Shown piece by piece: positions 1 to 13,167 of a stretch of 64,000 nucleotides of DNA. The DNA comes from Bathynomus jamesi. Lineage: Eukaryota; Arthropoda; Malacostraca; Isopoda; Cirolanidae. The notes beneath the pieces are model-generated. The model saw nothing but the letters and a program-made list of their open reading frames with translations, did no database searches and was not told where the DNA came from. Positions within the stretch are counted from its first letter, which is position 1. The number at the start of each line of letters is the position of its first letter. The stretch spans positions 1 to 64,000 of the forward strand of contig JAJOZX010001870.1 in assembly GCA_023014485.1 (NCBI GenBank), read 5' to 3'. Both the position numbers and the translations under genes were made by a program.

Positions 1-133
1 CATAAAATTAGTATTAATGTGGTTTACAATTGAATTATGATGGGTAACTAATTTAAATGAATTTATAGCTATTCCGAAATTCAAGACGGTAAATTAACAT
101 TTATCTTGAAACTAAATAAGAGTATTCACTACA
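1..133 (-). repeat. LTR 1 of array 1 (partial, cut by window start)
   Basis: It matches the right-hand 133 bases of the other four LTRs and ends in the same CACTACA boundary. On the minus strand this is the start of the 3' LTR of unit 1. A purine-rich tract in minus orientation (C-rich on plus, from 134) adjoins it as the expected polypurine tract. Confidence 0.9.
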
Positions 134-155
134 CACTCCCCCACCAGAGGGAAGT

Positions 156-3100
156 TCAAAGAGTTCCGAATGACACAGATTTCCCCTGACCTTTTTGGTA
201 CTACATGTACCTCGCTTAAGGTTGATTCCAAAACGCAGGCTAAGACGATCGATAGAACCTTGTCTACCTTGGAACCGCGCTGGATGAGAAATGATTTGCG
301 CGTACGTCGGAGAACTTCATAGGGCTCGTCATATGGACATTGGAGGCCATTTTGGGACAGGTACACGAACGAAACGTGGGTGCAAGACTGGAGGGCTGGG
401 GAAACAAAGATGTTCTGTTGGCTAGTCAATCGAGGGGGAACAGGCTGAAGGGACTGCATGTGAGAGGAAAGTGTTTGAGCGAATTCCGTAGGATCACATG
501 ACTTACCCCCTGCAGTGAAGTAGCCACCTGGTAGCCGCATTGTTGTTCCATAGACTAGTTCAGCCGCTGTAGTCTTCGATCACTCTTAAATGCAGAGCGA
601 ATACCAAGCAACACGAGTGGACCTTATCCATCCAATGGGAGTCTTCGTGACACATAAGGGATGACTTCAGCTGGCGATGGAAGCGTTCGACGAGGCCGTT
701 AGCTTGCGGATGATACGCACAGGTATCGCATGTACTGTACCCAACAAGCTGGTAAACTTCTTCCAAGCGAAGACTCAAATTGGCGACCTTGGTCAGTGAT
801 GACTTTTGTCGGCAATCCAAATCTTGATACCCATCCATGAAGAAAGGCTCTTGCAACAGTGTCGGCTTGGATATCAGGAAGTGGGATGGCTTCAGGCCAT
901 CTGGAAAAGCGGTCGAGACAGGTGAGCAGATAACGTTGGCTTGATCACTGGAAGAGGGCCAACAATGTCTACATGAATTACCTCAAATCGCTGGGATGGG
1001 GGCGGAAATGCGTCAAAAGGGGACCTGTGTGCCTTTGGACTTGGCACGCTGGCAGGCAAGGCACGTTTTGGTCCAATGTTTGACATCTTTCCGCATCGAG
1101 GGCCAAACAAAGCGAGAGGTAACCAGGTGTTGCGAAGCACGGATAGCAGGATGGGAGGGCTTATGAAGATCCGTGAAGACTGCTTGTCTGTGACATGGAG
1201 GGACATAAGGGCGAATAGCAGCTGTTGATACGTCGCATAGAGGGGCAACAGACAATCCTGGCATACTCATTTTCTTGAGGGAAAGTGAGTGAGTGGATCT
1301 TCTCTGAGCAGTCTTGTAGTTCCGTATCCTTATCTTGATCCTGTGCAATAGCATTCCACAGTGTAGAGCTGAGGGTAACAGAAGTAATCTCTATTCTTGA
1401 AAGTGCATCCGCTGGAGTGTTCAGACACTTTGATGTGGCGGATATCTGTGGTAAATTGCGAGATATAATCGAGTTGCCTGATGCTCTGGGGGAGTGGTTA
1501 CAGCTGTTTTTATTGAAGACAGTGACCAAAGGTTGTGGTCGGTAAAACACAAAACTCTCGGCCTTCAAGGAAATGTTGAAAATGCTTCACGTTTAAGTAA
1601 ATAGCAAGAAGTTCACGTCCCGAAAGCACTATAACGCGTTTGGGCTGGCTGCAGCTTTTTCGAGTAAAACGCGATGGGTGCTTGTTGACCGTTAATGGTT
1701 TGTTCCAACACCCCACCGATCGCAACATCTGATGCATCGACCGTCAGAGTTAGGGGGGCATCACTGATAGGAAATGACAGAGACAATGCACTATTGATAG
1801 CATTTTTGGCATTGTCGAACGCCTGTAAACTATCGCTACACCATACCAATTTCGTTACCTTGCGTTTGTGTGTGATCATAGCGTGTAGAGGAGCAAGACA
1901 CTGGCACAGTTTTTTAATGAACTTGTGGTAATAATTTACCAAACCTAGAAACCGACGTAACTCACGCTGATTATTTGGCATAGGGTAATTTTTTATCACT
2001 TCACACTTGTCCTGAAGGGGGGTAATTCCGTGCTGCGAAATCGTGTGACCAAGAAATTCCAAGGTTGGCTGTGCAAACACACACTTAGATGCATTAATAG
2101 TAACACCGTATTGTTCTAAGCGTTGAAAGAGGAGTGAAAGATGTTCCTTATGTTCCTCTTCCGTTGAGCTGGCACAAGCAAATCATCGATGTAGGCATAA
2201 ACAAGTCTAAGCCTCTGGTGACCTCATCTATAAACCTCTGAAAGGTTTGCGCAGCATTCCGTAGCCCGAACGGCATCTTCACAAATTCGAATAACCAAAT
2301 GGTGTACAACTGCAGTCTTGGGAATATCCGAAGGCTCTACGGGATGTGGTGGAAAGCCTTAACGAGGTCTATTTTACTGAAGATAGATTTGCCGTGGAGA
2401 AGAGAAGTAAAGTCTTGGACATTTGGTACCGGATATCGGTCCGGGATGGTTGTCGAATTCAAAACCGGTAATCCCACATGGTCTCCAGTCTCCTGACTTC
2501 TTCTGGACCAGGTGTAGGGAGAGGACAACTGCTTTTGGAAGGTCTTATTATCCCAAGATCTATCATAAGCTGGAATTCCGATTTGGCAGCTTTCAGTTTG
2601 TCCGGGGCAAGACGTCTGGTTTTGCAAACACAGGGGGACCTTTTGTTGTAATGTGATGGGTAATGTGTGGCTTAATGGTATCACCCATCTGCATCGGTTG
2701 AAGAATTCCTGGATATCGCTGGAAAAGGCACTGTACATGGAATTAGGGGAACGAGGGAAAGTGCAGAGTTCGAGGCGTCCGGAAGGGCAACCTGTTTGGC
2801 AAGAACAGAAAGCAGTGTGGCCTGGTCGCATAAGCGTCGCTTGTCAAGATCCACCAGGAGTTTGAAATGCTGGAGGAAGTCAGCGCCGATTATGGGATGC
2901 TGCACTTGAGCACAGATGAAAATCCACTTGAAGGATCGGTGAAGGCCCAAGTTTAGTTCACGCGACTGAGTACCGTACGTGGGTATGCTGAACCGTTAGC
3001 AGCGTATAGAGGCGGAGATTCCGAGTGCGTATGACCAGATTTTTGAGGGAATACACTGACTGACGCTCCGGTATCGACCAAGAAATTGACACCAGAGTTC

Positions 3101-3200
3101 CTGTCCTTTATGAATAACAGGTTTGGCAGTGCGAGTACTAGACGCCATTAGGACTCGCTGCTGGGGTTTTCCGACGAAAAATTGCAAAGGGGAGATGCAC
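156..3200 (-). pseudogene. pol: Unit 1 Pol (protease-RT-RNase H-integrase), broken
   Basis: Recognisable blocks in order on the minus strand: protease near 3060, an RT N-terminal part (2681-2950), the RT end plus RNase H (1613-2080), the integrase zinc finger (1013-1354) and the integrase core plus C-terminus (112-856). They fall in all three frames because of many single-base indels. This is the most frame-broken of the four units and its internal region is 34 bases shorter than unit 4. The pattern resembles uncorrected sequencing error as much as decay. Confidence 0.8.
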
Positions 3201-3917
3201 TTCCTAGCCTTCTTTCCAAATTTAGAGTGGTAGAAGCAGATCTTCCCGGAACTCGAACGATGCCTCTTCGTAAATCTTGACCGAGAATGGCTTCTTTGCC
3301 GTTGATTTTTGTAGCAGAGAACAACGTGGTTGAGTTGTTGACTTAACTCTTCACTTTCAACTCCAGTTCCGATTGTGTGTTCACGTTGTTGACGGAGCTG
3401 TGTCAATCTCCACTACTTTGTCGGCAGTTTCTGCTAGTTTATCAACTGGAGTAGCAGGATCCATAGTGGCCAAGACACGCTGAGCTGATGGAGGAAGTTT
3501 TCTGCAAGAACAACTGTCTAAAGATGTCCTTATCGAAGGTTTGTGCGCGTTCGCCTAGAGCGCACTGCATAGCCCTCAGCATTTGACATTTGAGTTGGCT
3601 TACGGTCTCCAAGTTCTTCTTTTGAGATTAACTGATGTAGTTTCTCACGCTCGGAGACAGTGGTGCGGCACAGGATGGCAGACTTCAGATCGTTGTATGG
3701 GTCCTCACTCGTGGAAGTAGACACGATGACATCACGGACTTCAGAGATGATGCTCGCTGGTAGAGAGGACAAAACATGATCGTATTTGTCCTGCTAGCGT
3801 GATCCTTCCCAAGTTGAATTGTGATTCCACTTGGTGGAACCAAATAAATGGATCACCCGGCCAGAAGACGGGGAGCTTTACGCTCAAGTGGGAGATGGCA
3901 CCAGCGTCGTCAGGCAT
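3148..3917 (-). pseudogene. gag: Unit 1 Gag, broken
   Basis: The region aligns with the unit 4 Gag from the same ATG (3915-3917) to the same stop (3148-3150). Only part is open (for example 3530-3772). Single-base gains and losses break it, including around 3306-3370 and 3496. The shared frame change near 3585 is also present. The CHCC finger segment can still be recognised around 3190-3240. It would encode the structural nucleocapsid/capsid protein if intact. Confidence 0.8.
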
Positions 3918-4135
3918 CTTCTCCTATGCTTGCTGACGTACAAGCAAACGACAAGTTACCAACGAAGGATTGGAGGTTGAGACGAGCGCAGGCACAGAGC
4001 GCACGGGCAGGGGTGAGGGGCAGAGGGCACGAGCGACGTTACAGTCTGGTCCTAGTGCTCGGGTGAAGGGGTGATGGGCACGAACGACGTTACAGTCTAG
4101 TCCTAGTCGTTTGGGTAAAAGGGGGGAATCCAACT

Positions 4136-4147
4136 CCGGGGTCACCA
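4136..4147 (-). other. Primer binding site, unit 1 (tRNA-Trp type)
   Basis: Read on the minus strand, TGGTGACCCCGG lies two bases from the LTR 2 edge. The first 11 bases complement the 3' end of animal tRNA-Trp (CGGGGTCACCA). The tRNA identity comes from family knowledge, not from a search. Confidence 0.75.
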
Positions 4148-4149
4148 AT

Positions 4150-4615
4150 TGTTGGTTTTCGTCGTCGTCGTCGTTGGACCTAGGCAAGCTACGGCTTGGG
4201 ACCGTAGCGCATCTATCCGGTATAGGTTAACCTGGATGATGTAGCCATAAGCACTGCCGCTGGTTAAGTGCCAACCAGTGATTATCTCACTAGCCGTATT
4301 GAGTCCGTTAGGCGAAACTGCGACAGTACCAGGATGGAAAATATAACCCTTGGATTTCTATTATTTATTTGCAAAATGGACATGGTATTAGATTAAAATA
4401 ATTATTTGAATATAATAATTAACTGACAATTGTGATATATAATTAATTATGTTTACATACAATAAAATAATACAGTATACATAAAATTAGTATTAATGTG
4501 GTTTACAATTGAATTATGATGGGTAACTAATTTAAAATGAATTTATAGCTATTCCGAAATTCAAGACGGTAAAATTAACATTTATCTTGAAACTAAAATA
4601 AGAGTATTCACTACA
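4150..4615 (-). repeat. LTR 2 of array 1 (466 bp)
   Basis: Bounded by TGTTGG at its left end and CACTACA at its right end, so on either strand it reads TG...CA. It is shared between unit 1 (as 5' LTR) and unit 2 (as 3' LTR). It contains a (CGT)n run at its left end and an AT-rich right half. Confidence 0.93.
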
Positions 4616-4638
4616 CACTCCCCCACCAGAGAGGAAGT

Positions 4639-7600
4639 TCAAAGAGTTCCGAATGACACAGATTTCCCCTGGACCTTTTTGGTAGCTACATGTACCTCGC
4701 TTAAGGTTGATTCCAAAAACGCAGGCTTAAGACGATCGATAGAAACCTTGTCTACCTTGGAACCGCGCTGGATGAGAAATGATTTGCGCGTACGTCGGAG
4801 AACTTCATAGGGCTCGTCATATGGACATTGGAGAGGCCATTTTGGGACAGGTACACGAACGAAAACGTGGGTGCAAGACTGGAGGGCTGGGGAAACAAAG
4901 ATGTTCTGTTGGCTAGTCAATCGAGGGGGAACAGGCTGAAGGGACTGCATGTGAGAGGAAAGTGTTTGAGCGAATTCCGTAGGATCACATGACTTACCCC
5001 CTGCAGTGAAGTAGCCACCTGGTAGCCGCAGTGTTGTTCCATAGACTAGTTCAGCCGCTGTAGTCTTCAGATCACTCTTAAATGCAGAGCGAATACCAAG
5101 CAACACGAGTGGAAGCTTATCCATCCAATGGGAGTCTTCGTGACACATAAGGGATGACTTCAGCTGGCGATGGAAGCGTTCGACGAGGCCGTTAGCTTGC
5201 GGATGATACGCACAGGTATGCGCATGTACTGTACCCAACAAGCTGGTAAACTTCTTCCAAAGCGAAGACTCAAATTGGCGACCTTGGTCAGTGATGACTT
5301 TTGTGTCGGCAATCCAAATCTTGATACCCATCCATGAAGAAAGGCTCTTGCAACAGTGTCGGCTTGGATATCAGGAAGTGGGATGGCTTCAGGCCATCTG
5401 GAAAAGCGGTCGAGACAGGTGAGCAGATAACGTTGGCCTTGAATCACTGGAAGAGGGCCAACAATGTCTACATGAATTACCTCAAATCGCTGGGATGGGG
5501 GCGGAAATGCGTCCAAAGGGGACCTGGTGTGCCTTTGGACTTTGGCACGCTGGCAGGCAAGGCACTTTTGGTCCAATGTTTGACATCCTTTCCGCATCGA
5601 GGGCCAAACAAAGCGAGAGGTAACCAGGTGTTGCGAAGCACGGATAGCAGGATGGGAGGGCTTATGAAGATCCGTGAAGACTGCTTGTCTGTGACATGGA
5701 GGGACATAAGGGCGAAATAGCAGCTGTTGATACGTCGCAATAGAGGGGCACAGACAATCCTGGCATACTCATTTTCTTGAGGGAAAGTGAGTGAGTGGAG
5801 TCTTCTCTGAGCAGGTCTTGTAGTTCCGTATCCTTATCTTGATCCTGTGCAATAGCATTCCACAGTGTAGAGCTGAGGGTAACAGAAGTAATCTCTATTC
5901 TTGAAAGTGCATCCGCTGGAGTGTTCAAGACACCTTTGATGTGGCGGATATCTGTGGTAAATTGCGAGATATAATCGAGTTGCCTGATGACTCTGGGGGA
6001 GTGGTTACAGCTGTTTTATTGAAGACAGTGACCAAAGGTTTGTGGTCGGTAAAAACACAAAACTCTCGGCCTTCAAGGAAATGTTGAAAATGCTTCACGT
6101 TTAAGTAAATAGCAAGAAGTTCACGTCCGAAAGCACTATAACGCGTTTGGGCTGGCTGCAGCTTTTTCGAGTAAAACGCGATGGGTGCTTGTTGACCGTT
6201 AATGTTTGTTCCAACACCCCACCGATCGCAACATCTGATGCATCGACCGTCAGAGTTAGGGGGGCATCACTGATAGGAAATGACAGAGACAATGCACTAT
6301 TGATAGCATTTTTGGCATTGTCGAACGCCTGTAAACTATCGCTACACCATACCAATTTCGTTACCTTGCGTTTGTGTGTGATCATAGCGTGTAGAGGAGC
6401 AAGACACTGGCACAGTTTTTAATGAACTTGTGGTAATAATTTACCAAACCTAGAAACCGACGTAACTCACGCTGATTATTTGGCATAGGGTAATTTTTTA
6501 TCACTTCACACTTGTCCTGAAGGGGGGTAATTCCGTGCTGCGAAATCGTGTGACCAAGAAATTCCAAGGTTGGCTGTGCAAACACACACTTAGATGCATT
6601 AATAGTAACACCGTATTGTTCTAAGCGTTGAAAGAGGAGTGAAAGATGTTCCTTATGTTCCTCTTCCGTTGAGCTGGCCACAAGCAAATCATCGATGTAG
6701 GCATAAACAAAGTCTAAGCCTCTGGTGACCTCATCTATAAACCTCTGAAAGGTTTGCGCAGCATCCGTAGCCCGAACGGCATCTTCACAAATTCGAATAA
6801 CCCAAATGGTGTACAAACTGCAGTCTTGGGAATATCCGAAGGCTCTACGGGAAGTGGTGGAAAGCCTTAACGAGGTCTATTTTACTGAAGATAGATTTGC
6901 CGTGGAGAAGAGAAGTAAAGTCTTGGACATTTGGTACCGGATATCGGTCCGGGATGGTTGTCGAATTCAAAAACCGGTAATCCCCACATGGTCTCCAGTC
7001 TCCTGACTTCTTCTGGACCAGGTGTAGGGGAGAGGACCAACTGCTTTTGGAAGGTCTTATTATCCCAAGATCTATCATAAGCTGGAATTCCGATTTGGCA
7101 GCTTTCAGTTTGTCCGGGGCAAGACGTCTGGGTTTTGCAAACACAGGGGGACCTTTTGTTGTAATGTGATGGGTAATGGTGTGCTTAATGGTATCACCCA
7201 TCTGCATCGGTTGAAGAATTCCTGGATATCGCTGGAAAAAGGCACTGGTACATGGAATTAGGGGAACGAGGAAAGTGCAGAGTTCGAGGCGTCCGGAAGG
7301 GCAACCTGTTTTGGCAAGAACAGAAAGCAGTGTGGCCTGGTCGCATAAGCGTCGCTTGTCAGATCCACCAGGAGTTTGAAATGCTGGAGAAGTCAGCGCC
7401 GATTATGGGATGCTGCACTTGAGCACAGATGAAAATCCACTTGAAGGATCGGTGAAGGCCCAAGTTTAGTTCACGCGACTGAGTACCGTACGTGGGTATG
7501 CGTGAACCGTTAGCAGCGTATAGAGGCGGAGATTCCGAGTGCGTATGACCAGATTTTTGAGGGAATACACTGACTGACGCTCCGGTATCGACCAAGAAAT

Positions 7601-7712
7601 TGACACCAGAGTTCCTGTCCTTTATGAATAACAGGTTGGCAGTGCGAGTACTAGACGCCATTAGGACTCGCTGCTGGAGTTTTCCGACGAAAAATTGCAA
7701 GGGGAGATGCAC
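4639..7712 (-). pseudogene. pol: Unit 2 Pol (protease-RT-RNase H-integrase), frame-broken
   Basis: Protease with the DTG motif lies in 7359-7712, RT N-terminal part in 6845-7207, the YIDD catalytic loop and thumb in 6382-6816, RNase H in 6101-6385, the linker in 5662-5928, the integrase zinc finger and core start in 5160-5740, and the integrase core end plus C-terminus in 4639-5331. About eight frame changes separate them, mostly one-base differences from unit 4. The order and content are complete, so no domain has been lost. Confidence 0.83.
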
Positions 7713-8430
7713 TTCCTAGCCTTCTTTCCAAATTTAGAGTGGTAGAAGCAGATCTTCCCGGAACTCGAACGATGCCTCTTCGTAAATCTTGACCGAGAAT
7801 GGCTTCTTTGCCGTTGATTTTGTAGCAGAGAACAAACGTGTTGAGTTGTTGACTTAACTCTTCCACTTTCAACTCCAGTTCCGATTGTGTGTTCACGTTG
7901 TTGACCGGAGCTGTGTCAATCTCCACTACTTTGTCGGCAGTTTCTGCTAGTTTATCAACTGGAGTAGCAGGATCCATAGTGGCCAAGACACGCTGAGCTG
8001 ATGGAGGAAGTTTCTGCAAGAACAACTGTCTAAAGATGTCCTTATCGAAGGTTTGTGCGCGTTCGCCTAGAGCGCACTGCATAGCCCTCAGCATTTGACA
8101 TTTGAGTGGGCTTACGGTCTCCAAGTTCTTCTTTTGAGATTAACTGATGTAGTTTCTCACGCTCGGAGACAGTGGTGCGGCACAGGATGGCAGACTTCAG
8201 ATCGTTGTATGGGTCCTCACTCGTGGAAGTAGACACGATGACATCACGGACTTCAGAGATGATGCTCGCTGGTAGAGAGGACAAAACATGATCGTATTTT
8301 GTCCTGCTAGCGGTGATCCTTCCCAAGTTGAATTGTGATTCCACTTGGTGGAACCAATAAATGGATCACCCGGCCAGAAGACGGGGAGCTTTACGCTCAA
8401 GTGGGAGATGGCACCAGCGTCGTCAGGCAT
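7651..8430 (-). pseudogene. gag: Unit 2 Gag, frame-broken
   Basis: Starts at the same ATG as unit 4 (8430). An extra break near 8357, one A missing in an A run, splits the N-terminal part into 8197-8430 and 8042-8344. The shared frame change near 8095 then leads into the C-terminal frame 7651-8124. That frame normally ends in the CHCC finger, but in this copy a further break near 7820-7830 disturbs the segment just before the finger. Confidence 0.82.
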
Positions 8431-8650
8431 CTTCTCCTATGCTTGCTGACGTACAAGCAAGACGACAAGTTACCAACGAAGGATTGGAGGTTGAGACGAG
8501 CGCAGCACAGAGCGCACGGGCAGGGGTGAGGGGCAGAGGGCACGAGCGACGTTACAGTCTGGTCCTAGTCGCTCGGGTGAAGGGGGTGATGGGCACGAAC
8601 GACGTTACAGTCTAGTCCTAGTCGTTTGGGTAAAAGGGGGGAATCCAACT

Positions 8651-8662
8651 CCGGGGTCACCA
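8651..8662 (-). other. Primer binding site, unit 2 (tRNA-Trp type)
   Basis: Identical 12-base TGGTGACCCCGG site on the minus strand, two bases from LTR 3. Confidence 0.75.
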
Positions 8663-8664
8663 AT

Positions 8665-9131
8665 TGTTGGTTTTCGTCGTCGTCGTCGTTGGACCTAGGC
8701 AAGCTACGGCTTGGGACCGTAGCGCATCTATCCGGTATAGGTTAACCTGGATGATGTAGCCATAAGCACTGCCGCTGGTTAAGTGCCAACCAGTGATTAT
8801 CTCACTAGCCGTATTGAGTCCGTTAGGCGAAACTGCGACAGTACCAAGGATGGAAAATATAACCCTTGGATTTCTATTATTTATTTGCAAAATGGACATG
8901 GTATTAGATTAAAATAATTATTTGAATATAAATAATTAACTGACAATTGTGATATATAATTAATTATGTTTACATACAATAAAATAATACAGTATACATA
9001 AAATTAGTATTAATGTGGTTTACAATTGAATTATGATGGGTAACTAATTTAAAATGAATTTATAGCTATTCCGAAATTCAGACGGTAAAATTAACATTTA
9101 TCTTGAAACTAAAATAAGAGTATTCACTACA
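8665..9131 (-). repeat. LTR 3 of array 1 (467 bp)
   Basis: Same TGTTGG and CACTACA boundaries as LTR 2 and nearly identical to it. Shared by units 2 and 3. The polypurine tract (C-rich on plus) follows at 9132. Confidence 0.93.
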
Positions 9132-9153
9132 CACTCCCCACCAGAGAGGAAGT

Positions 9154-12100
9154 TCAAAGAGTTCCGAATGACACAGATTTCCCCTGGACCTTTTTGGTAG
9201 CTACATGTACCTCGCTTAAGGTTGATTCCAAAAACGCAGGCTTAAGACGATCGATAGAAACCTTGTCTACCTTGGAACCGCGCTGATGAGAAATGATTTG
9301 CGCGTACGTCGGAGAACTTCATAGGCTCGTCATATGGACATTGGAGAGGCCATTTTGGGACAGGTACACACGAACGAAAACGTGGGTGCAAGACTGGAGG
9401 GCTGGGGAAACAAAGATGTTCTGTTGGCTAGTCAATCGAGGGGAACAGGCTGAAGGGACTGCATGTGAGAGGAAAGTGTTTGAGCGAATTCCGTAGGATC
9501 ACATGACTTACCCCCTGCAGTGAAGTAGCCACCTGGTAGCCGCAGTGTTGTTCCATAGACTAGTTTCAGCCGCTGTAGTCTTCAGATCACTCTTAAATGC
9601 AGAGCGAATACCAAGCAACACGAGTGGAAGCTTATCCATCCATGGGAGTCTTCGTGCACATAAGGGATGACTTCAGCTGGCGATGGAAGCGTTCGACGAG
9701 GCCGTTAGCTTGCGGATGATACGCACAGGTATGCGCATGTACTGTACCCAACAAGCTGGTAAACTTCTTCCAAAGCGAAGACTCAATTGTGGCGACCTTG
9801 GTCAGTGATGACTTTTGTCGCAATCCAAATCTTGATACCATCCATGAAGAAAGGCTCTTGCAACAGTGTCGGCTTGGATATCAGGAAGTGGGATGGCTTC
9901 AGGCCATCTGGAAAAGCGGTCGAGACAGGTGAGCAGATAACGTTGGCCTTGAATCACTGGAAGAGGGCAACAATGTCTACATGAATTACCTCAAATCGCT
10001 GGGATGGGGGCGAAATGCGTCAAAAGGGGACCTGGTGTGCCTTTGGACTTTGGCACGCTGGCAGGCAAGGCACGTTTTGGTCCAATGTTTGACATCTTTC
10101 CGCATCGAGGGCCAAACAAAGCGAGAGGTAACCAGGTGTTGCGAAGCACGGATAGCAGGATGGGAGGGCTTATGAAGATCCGTGAAGACTGCTTGTCTGT
10201 GACATGGAGGGACATAAGGGCGAATAGCAGCTGTTGATACGTCGCAATAGAGGGGCACAGACAATCCTGGCATACTCATTTTCTTGAGGGAAGTGAGTGA
10301 GTGGAGTCTTCTCTGAGCAGGTCTTGTAGTTCCGTATCCTTATCTTGATCCTGTGCAATAGCATTCCACAGTGTAGAGCTGAGGGTAACAGAAGTAATCT
10401 CTATTCTTGAAAGTGCATCCGCTGGAGTGTTCAAGACACCTTTGATGTGGCGGATATCTGTGGTAAATTGCGAGATATAATCGAGTTGCCTGATGACTCT
10501 GGGGGAGTGTTACAGCTGTTTTTATTGAAGACAGTGACCAAGGTTTGTGGTCGGTAAAAACAAAACTCTCGGCCTTCAAGGAATGTTGAAAATGCTTCAC
10601 GTTTAAGTAAATAGCAAGAAGTTCACGTCCGAAAGCACTATAACGCGTTTGGGCTGGCTGCAGCTTTTCGAGTAAAACGCGATGGGTGCTTGTTGACCGT
10701 TAATGGTTTGTTCCAACACCCACCGATCGCAACATCTGATGCATCGACCGTCAGAGTTAGGGGGGCATCACTGATAGGAATGACAGAGACAATGCACTAT
10801 TGATAGCATTTTTGGCATTGTCGAACGCCTGTAAACTATCGCTACACCATACCAATTTCGTTACCTTGCGTTTGTGTGTGATCATAGCGTGTAGAGGAGC
10901 AAGAACACTGGCACAGTTTTTTAATGAACTTGTGGTAATAATTTACCAAACCTAGAAACCGACGTAACTCACGCTGATTATTTGGCATAGGGTAATTTTT
11001 TATCACTTCACACTTGTCCTGAAGGGGGGTAATTCCGTGCTGCGAAATCGTGTGACCAAGAAATTCCAAGGTTGGCTGTGCAACACACACTTAGATGCAT
11101 TAATAGTAACACCGTATTGTTCTAAGCGTTGAAAGAGGAGTGAAAGATGTTCCTTATGTTCCTCTTCCGTTGAGCTGGCCACAAGCAAATCATCGATGTA
11201 GGCATAAACAAAGTCTAAGCCTCTGGTGACCTCATCTATAAACCTCTGAAAGGTTTGCGCAGCATTCCGTAGCCCGAACGGCATCTTCACAAATTCGAAT
11301 AACCCAAATGGTGTACAAACTGCAGTCTTGGGAATATCCGAAGGCTCTACGGGAATGTGGTGGAAAGCCTTAACGAGGTCTATTTTACTGAAGATAGATT
11401 TGCCGTGGAGAAGAGAAGTAAAGTCTTGGACATTGGTACCGGATATCGGTCCGGGATGGTTGTCGAATTCAAAAACCGGTAATCCCCACATGGTCTCCAG
11501 TCTCCTGACTTCTTCTGGACCAGGTGTAGGGGAGAGGACCAACTGCTTTTGGAAGGTCTTATTATCCCAAGATCTATCATAAGCTGGAATTCCGATTTGG
11601 CAGCTTTCAGTTTGTCCGGGGCAAGACGTCTGGGTTTTGCAAACACAGGGGGACCTTTTGTTGTAATGTGATGGGTAATGGTGTGCTTAATGGTATCACC
11701 CATCTGCATCGGTTGAAGAATTCCTGGATATCGCTGGAAAAGGCACTGGTACATGGAATTAGGGGGAACGAGGGAAAGTGCAGAGTTCGAGGCGTCCGGA
11801 AGGGCAACCTGTTTGGCAAGAACAGAAAGCAGTGTGGCCTGGTCGCATAAGCGTCGCTTGTCAAGATCCACCAGGAGTTTGAAATGCTGGAGGAAGTCAG
11901 CGCCGATTATGGGATGCTGCACTTGAGCACAGATGAAATCCACTTGAAGGATCGGTGAAGGCCCAAGTTTAGTTCACGCGACTGAGTACCGTACGTGGGT
12001 ATGCGTGAACCGTTAGCAGCGTATAGAGGCGGAGATTCCGAGTGCGTATGACCAGATTTTTGAGGGAATACACTGACTGACGCTCCGGTATCGACAAGAA

Positions 12101-12213
12101 ATTGACACCAGAGTTCCTGTCCTTTATGAATAACAGGTTGGCAGTGCGAGTACTAGACGCCATTAGGACTCGCTGCTGGGGTTTTCCGACGAAAAATTGC
12201 AAGGGAGATGCAC
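9154..12213 (-). pseudogene. pol: Unit 3 Pol, frame-broken
   Basis: Protease start lies in 11969-12232, with a missing C near 12095 breaking the DTG segment. RT is in 11380-11943 and 11003-11542 with an intact YIDD loop, and the RT-RNase H connection in 10842-11090. The integrase zinc finger is in 9986-10279 and part of the core in 9632-9841. Many single-base indels intervene, several in homopolymer runs; two are dinucleotide or triplet differences, such as an extra AC near 9367. Confidence 0.82.
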
Positions 12214-12933
12214 TTCCTAGCCTTCTTTCCAAATTTAGAGTGGTAGAAGCAGATCTTCCCGGAACTCGAACGATGCCTCTTCGTAAATCTTGACCGAGAA
12301 TGGCTTCTTTGCCGTTGATTTTGTAGCAGAGAACAAACGTGGTTGAGTTGTTGACTTAACTCTTCCACTTTCAACTCCAGTTCCGATTGTGTGTTCACGT
12401 TGTTGACCGGAGCTGTGTCAATCTCCACTACTTTGTCGGCAGTTTCTGCTAGTTTATCAACTGGAGTAGCAGGATCCATAGTGGCCAAGACACGCTGAGC
12501 TGATGGAGGAAGTTTCTGCAAGAACAACTGTCTAAAGATGTCCTTATCGAAGGTTTGTGCGCGTTCGCCTAGAGCGCACTGCATAGCCCTCAGCATTTGA
12601 CATTTGAGTGGGCTTACGGTCTCCAAGTTCTTCTTTTGAGATTAACTGATGTAGTTTCTCACGCTCGGAGACAGTGGTGCGGCACAGGATGGCAGACTTC
12701 AGATCGTTGTATGGGTCCTCACTCGTGGAAGTAGACACGATGACATCACGGACTTCAGAGATGATGCTCGCTGGTAGAGAGGACAAAACATGATCGTATT
12801 TTGTCCTGCTAGCGGTGATCCTTCCCAAGTTGAATTGTGATTCCACTTGGTGGAACCAAATAAATGGATCACCCGGCCAGAAGACGGGGAGCTTTACGCT
12901 CAAGTGGGAGATGGCACCAGCGTCGTCAGGCAT
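12153..12933 (-). CDS. gag: Unit 3 Gag, two overlapping frames
   Basis: The N-terminal frame (12544-12933, 129 aa) and C-terminal frame (12153-12626, 157 aa) match unit 4 closely. They are separated by the same frame change near 12600 that all four units share. The C-terminal frame holds the Cys-His-Cys-Cys finger (C-x2-H-x9-C), though a missing G near 12204 alters the last residues. Role: capsid and nucleocapsid structural protein of the retrotransposon particle. Confidence 0.82.
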
Positions 12934-13153
12934 CTTCTCCTATGCTTGCTGACGTACAAGCAAGACGACAAGTTACCAACGAAGGATTGGAGGTTGAGAC
13001 GAGCGCAGGCACAGAGCGCACGGGCAGGGGTGAGGGGCAGAGGGCACGAGCGACGTTACAGTCTGGTCCTAGTCGCTCGGGTGAAGGGGGTGATGGGCAC
13101 GAACGACGTTACAGTCTAGTCCTAGTCGTTTGGGTAAAAGGGGGAATCCAACT

Positions 13154-13165
13154 CCGGGGTCACCA
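13154..13165 (-). other. Primer binding site, unit 3 (tRNA-Trp type)
   Basis: Identical 12-base site on the minus strand, two bases from LTR 4. Confidence 0.75.
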
Positions 13166-13167
13166 AT

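Noticed and set aside
8361..8615. Recurring plus-strand frames opposite gag and the leader of array 1 (also at 3848, 12864 and 17376)
   Set aside because: Antisense shadows of conserved repeat sequence; they vary in length between units because of indels and have no recognisable domain.
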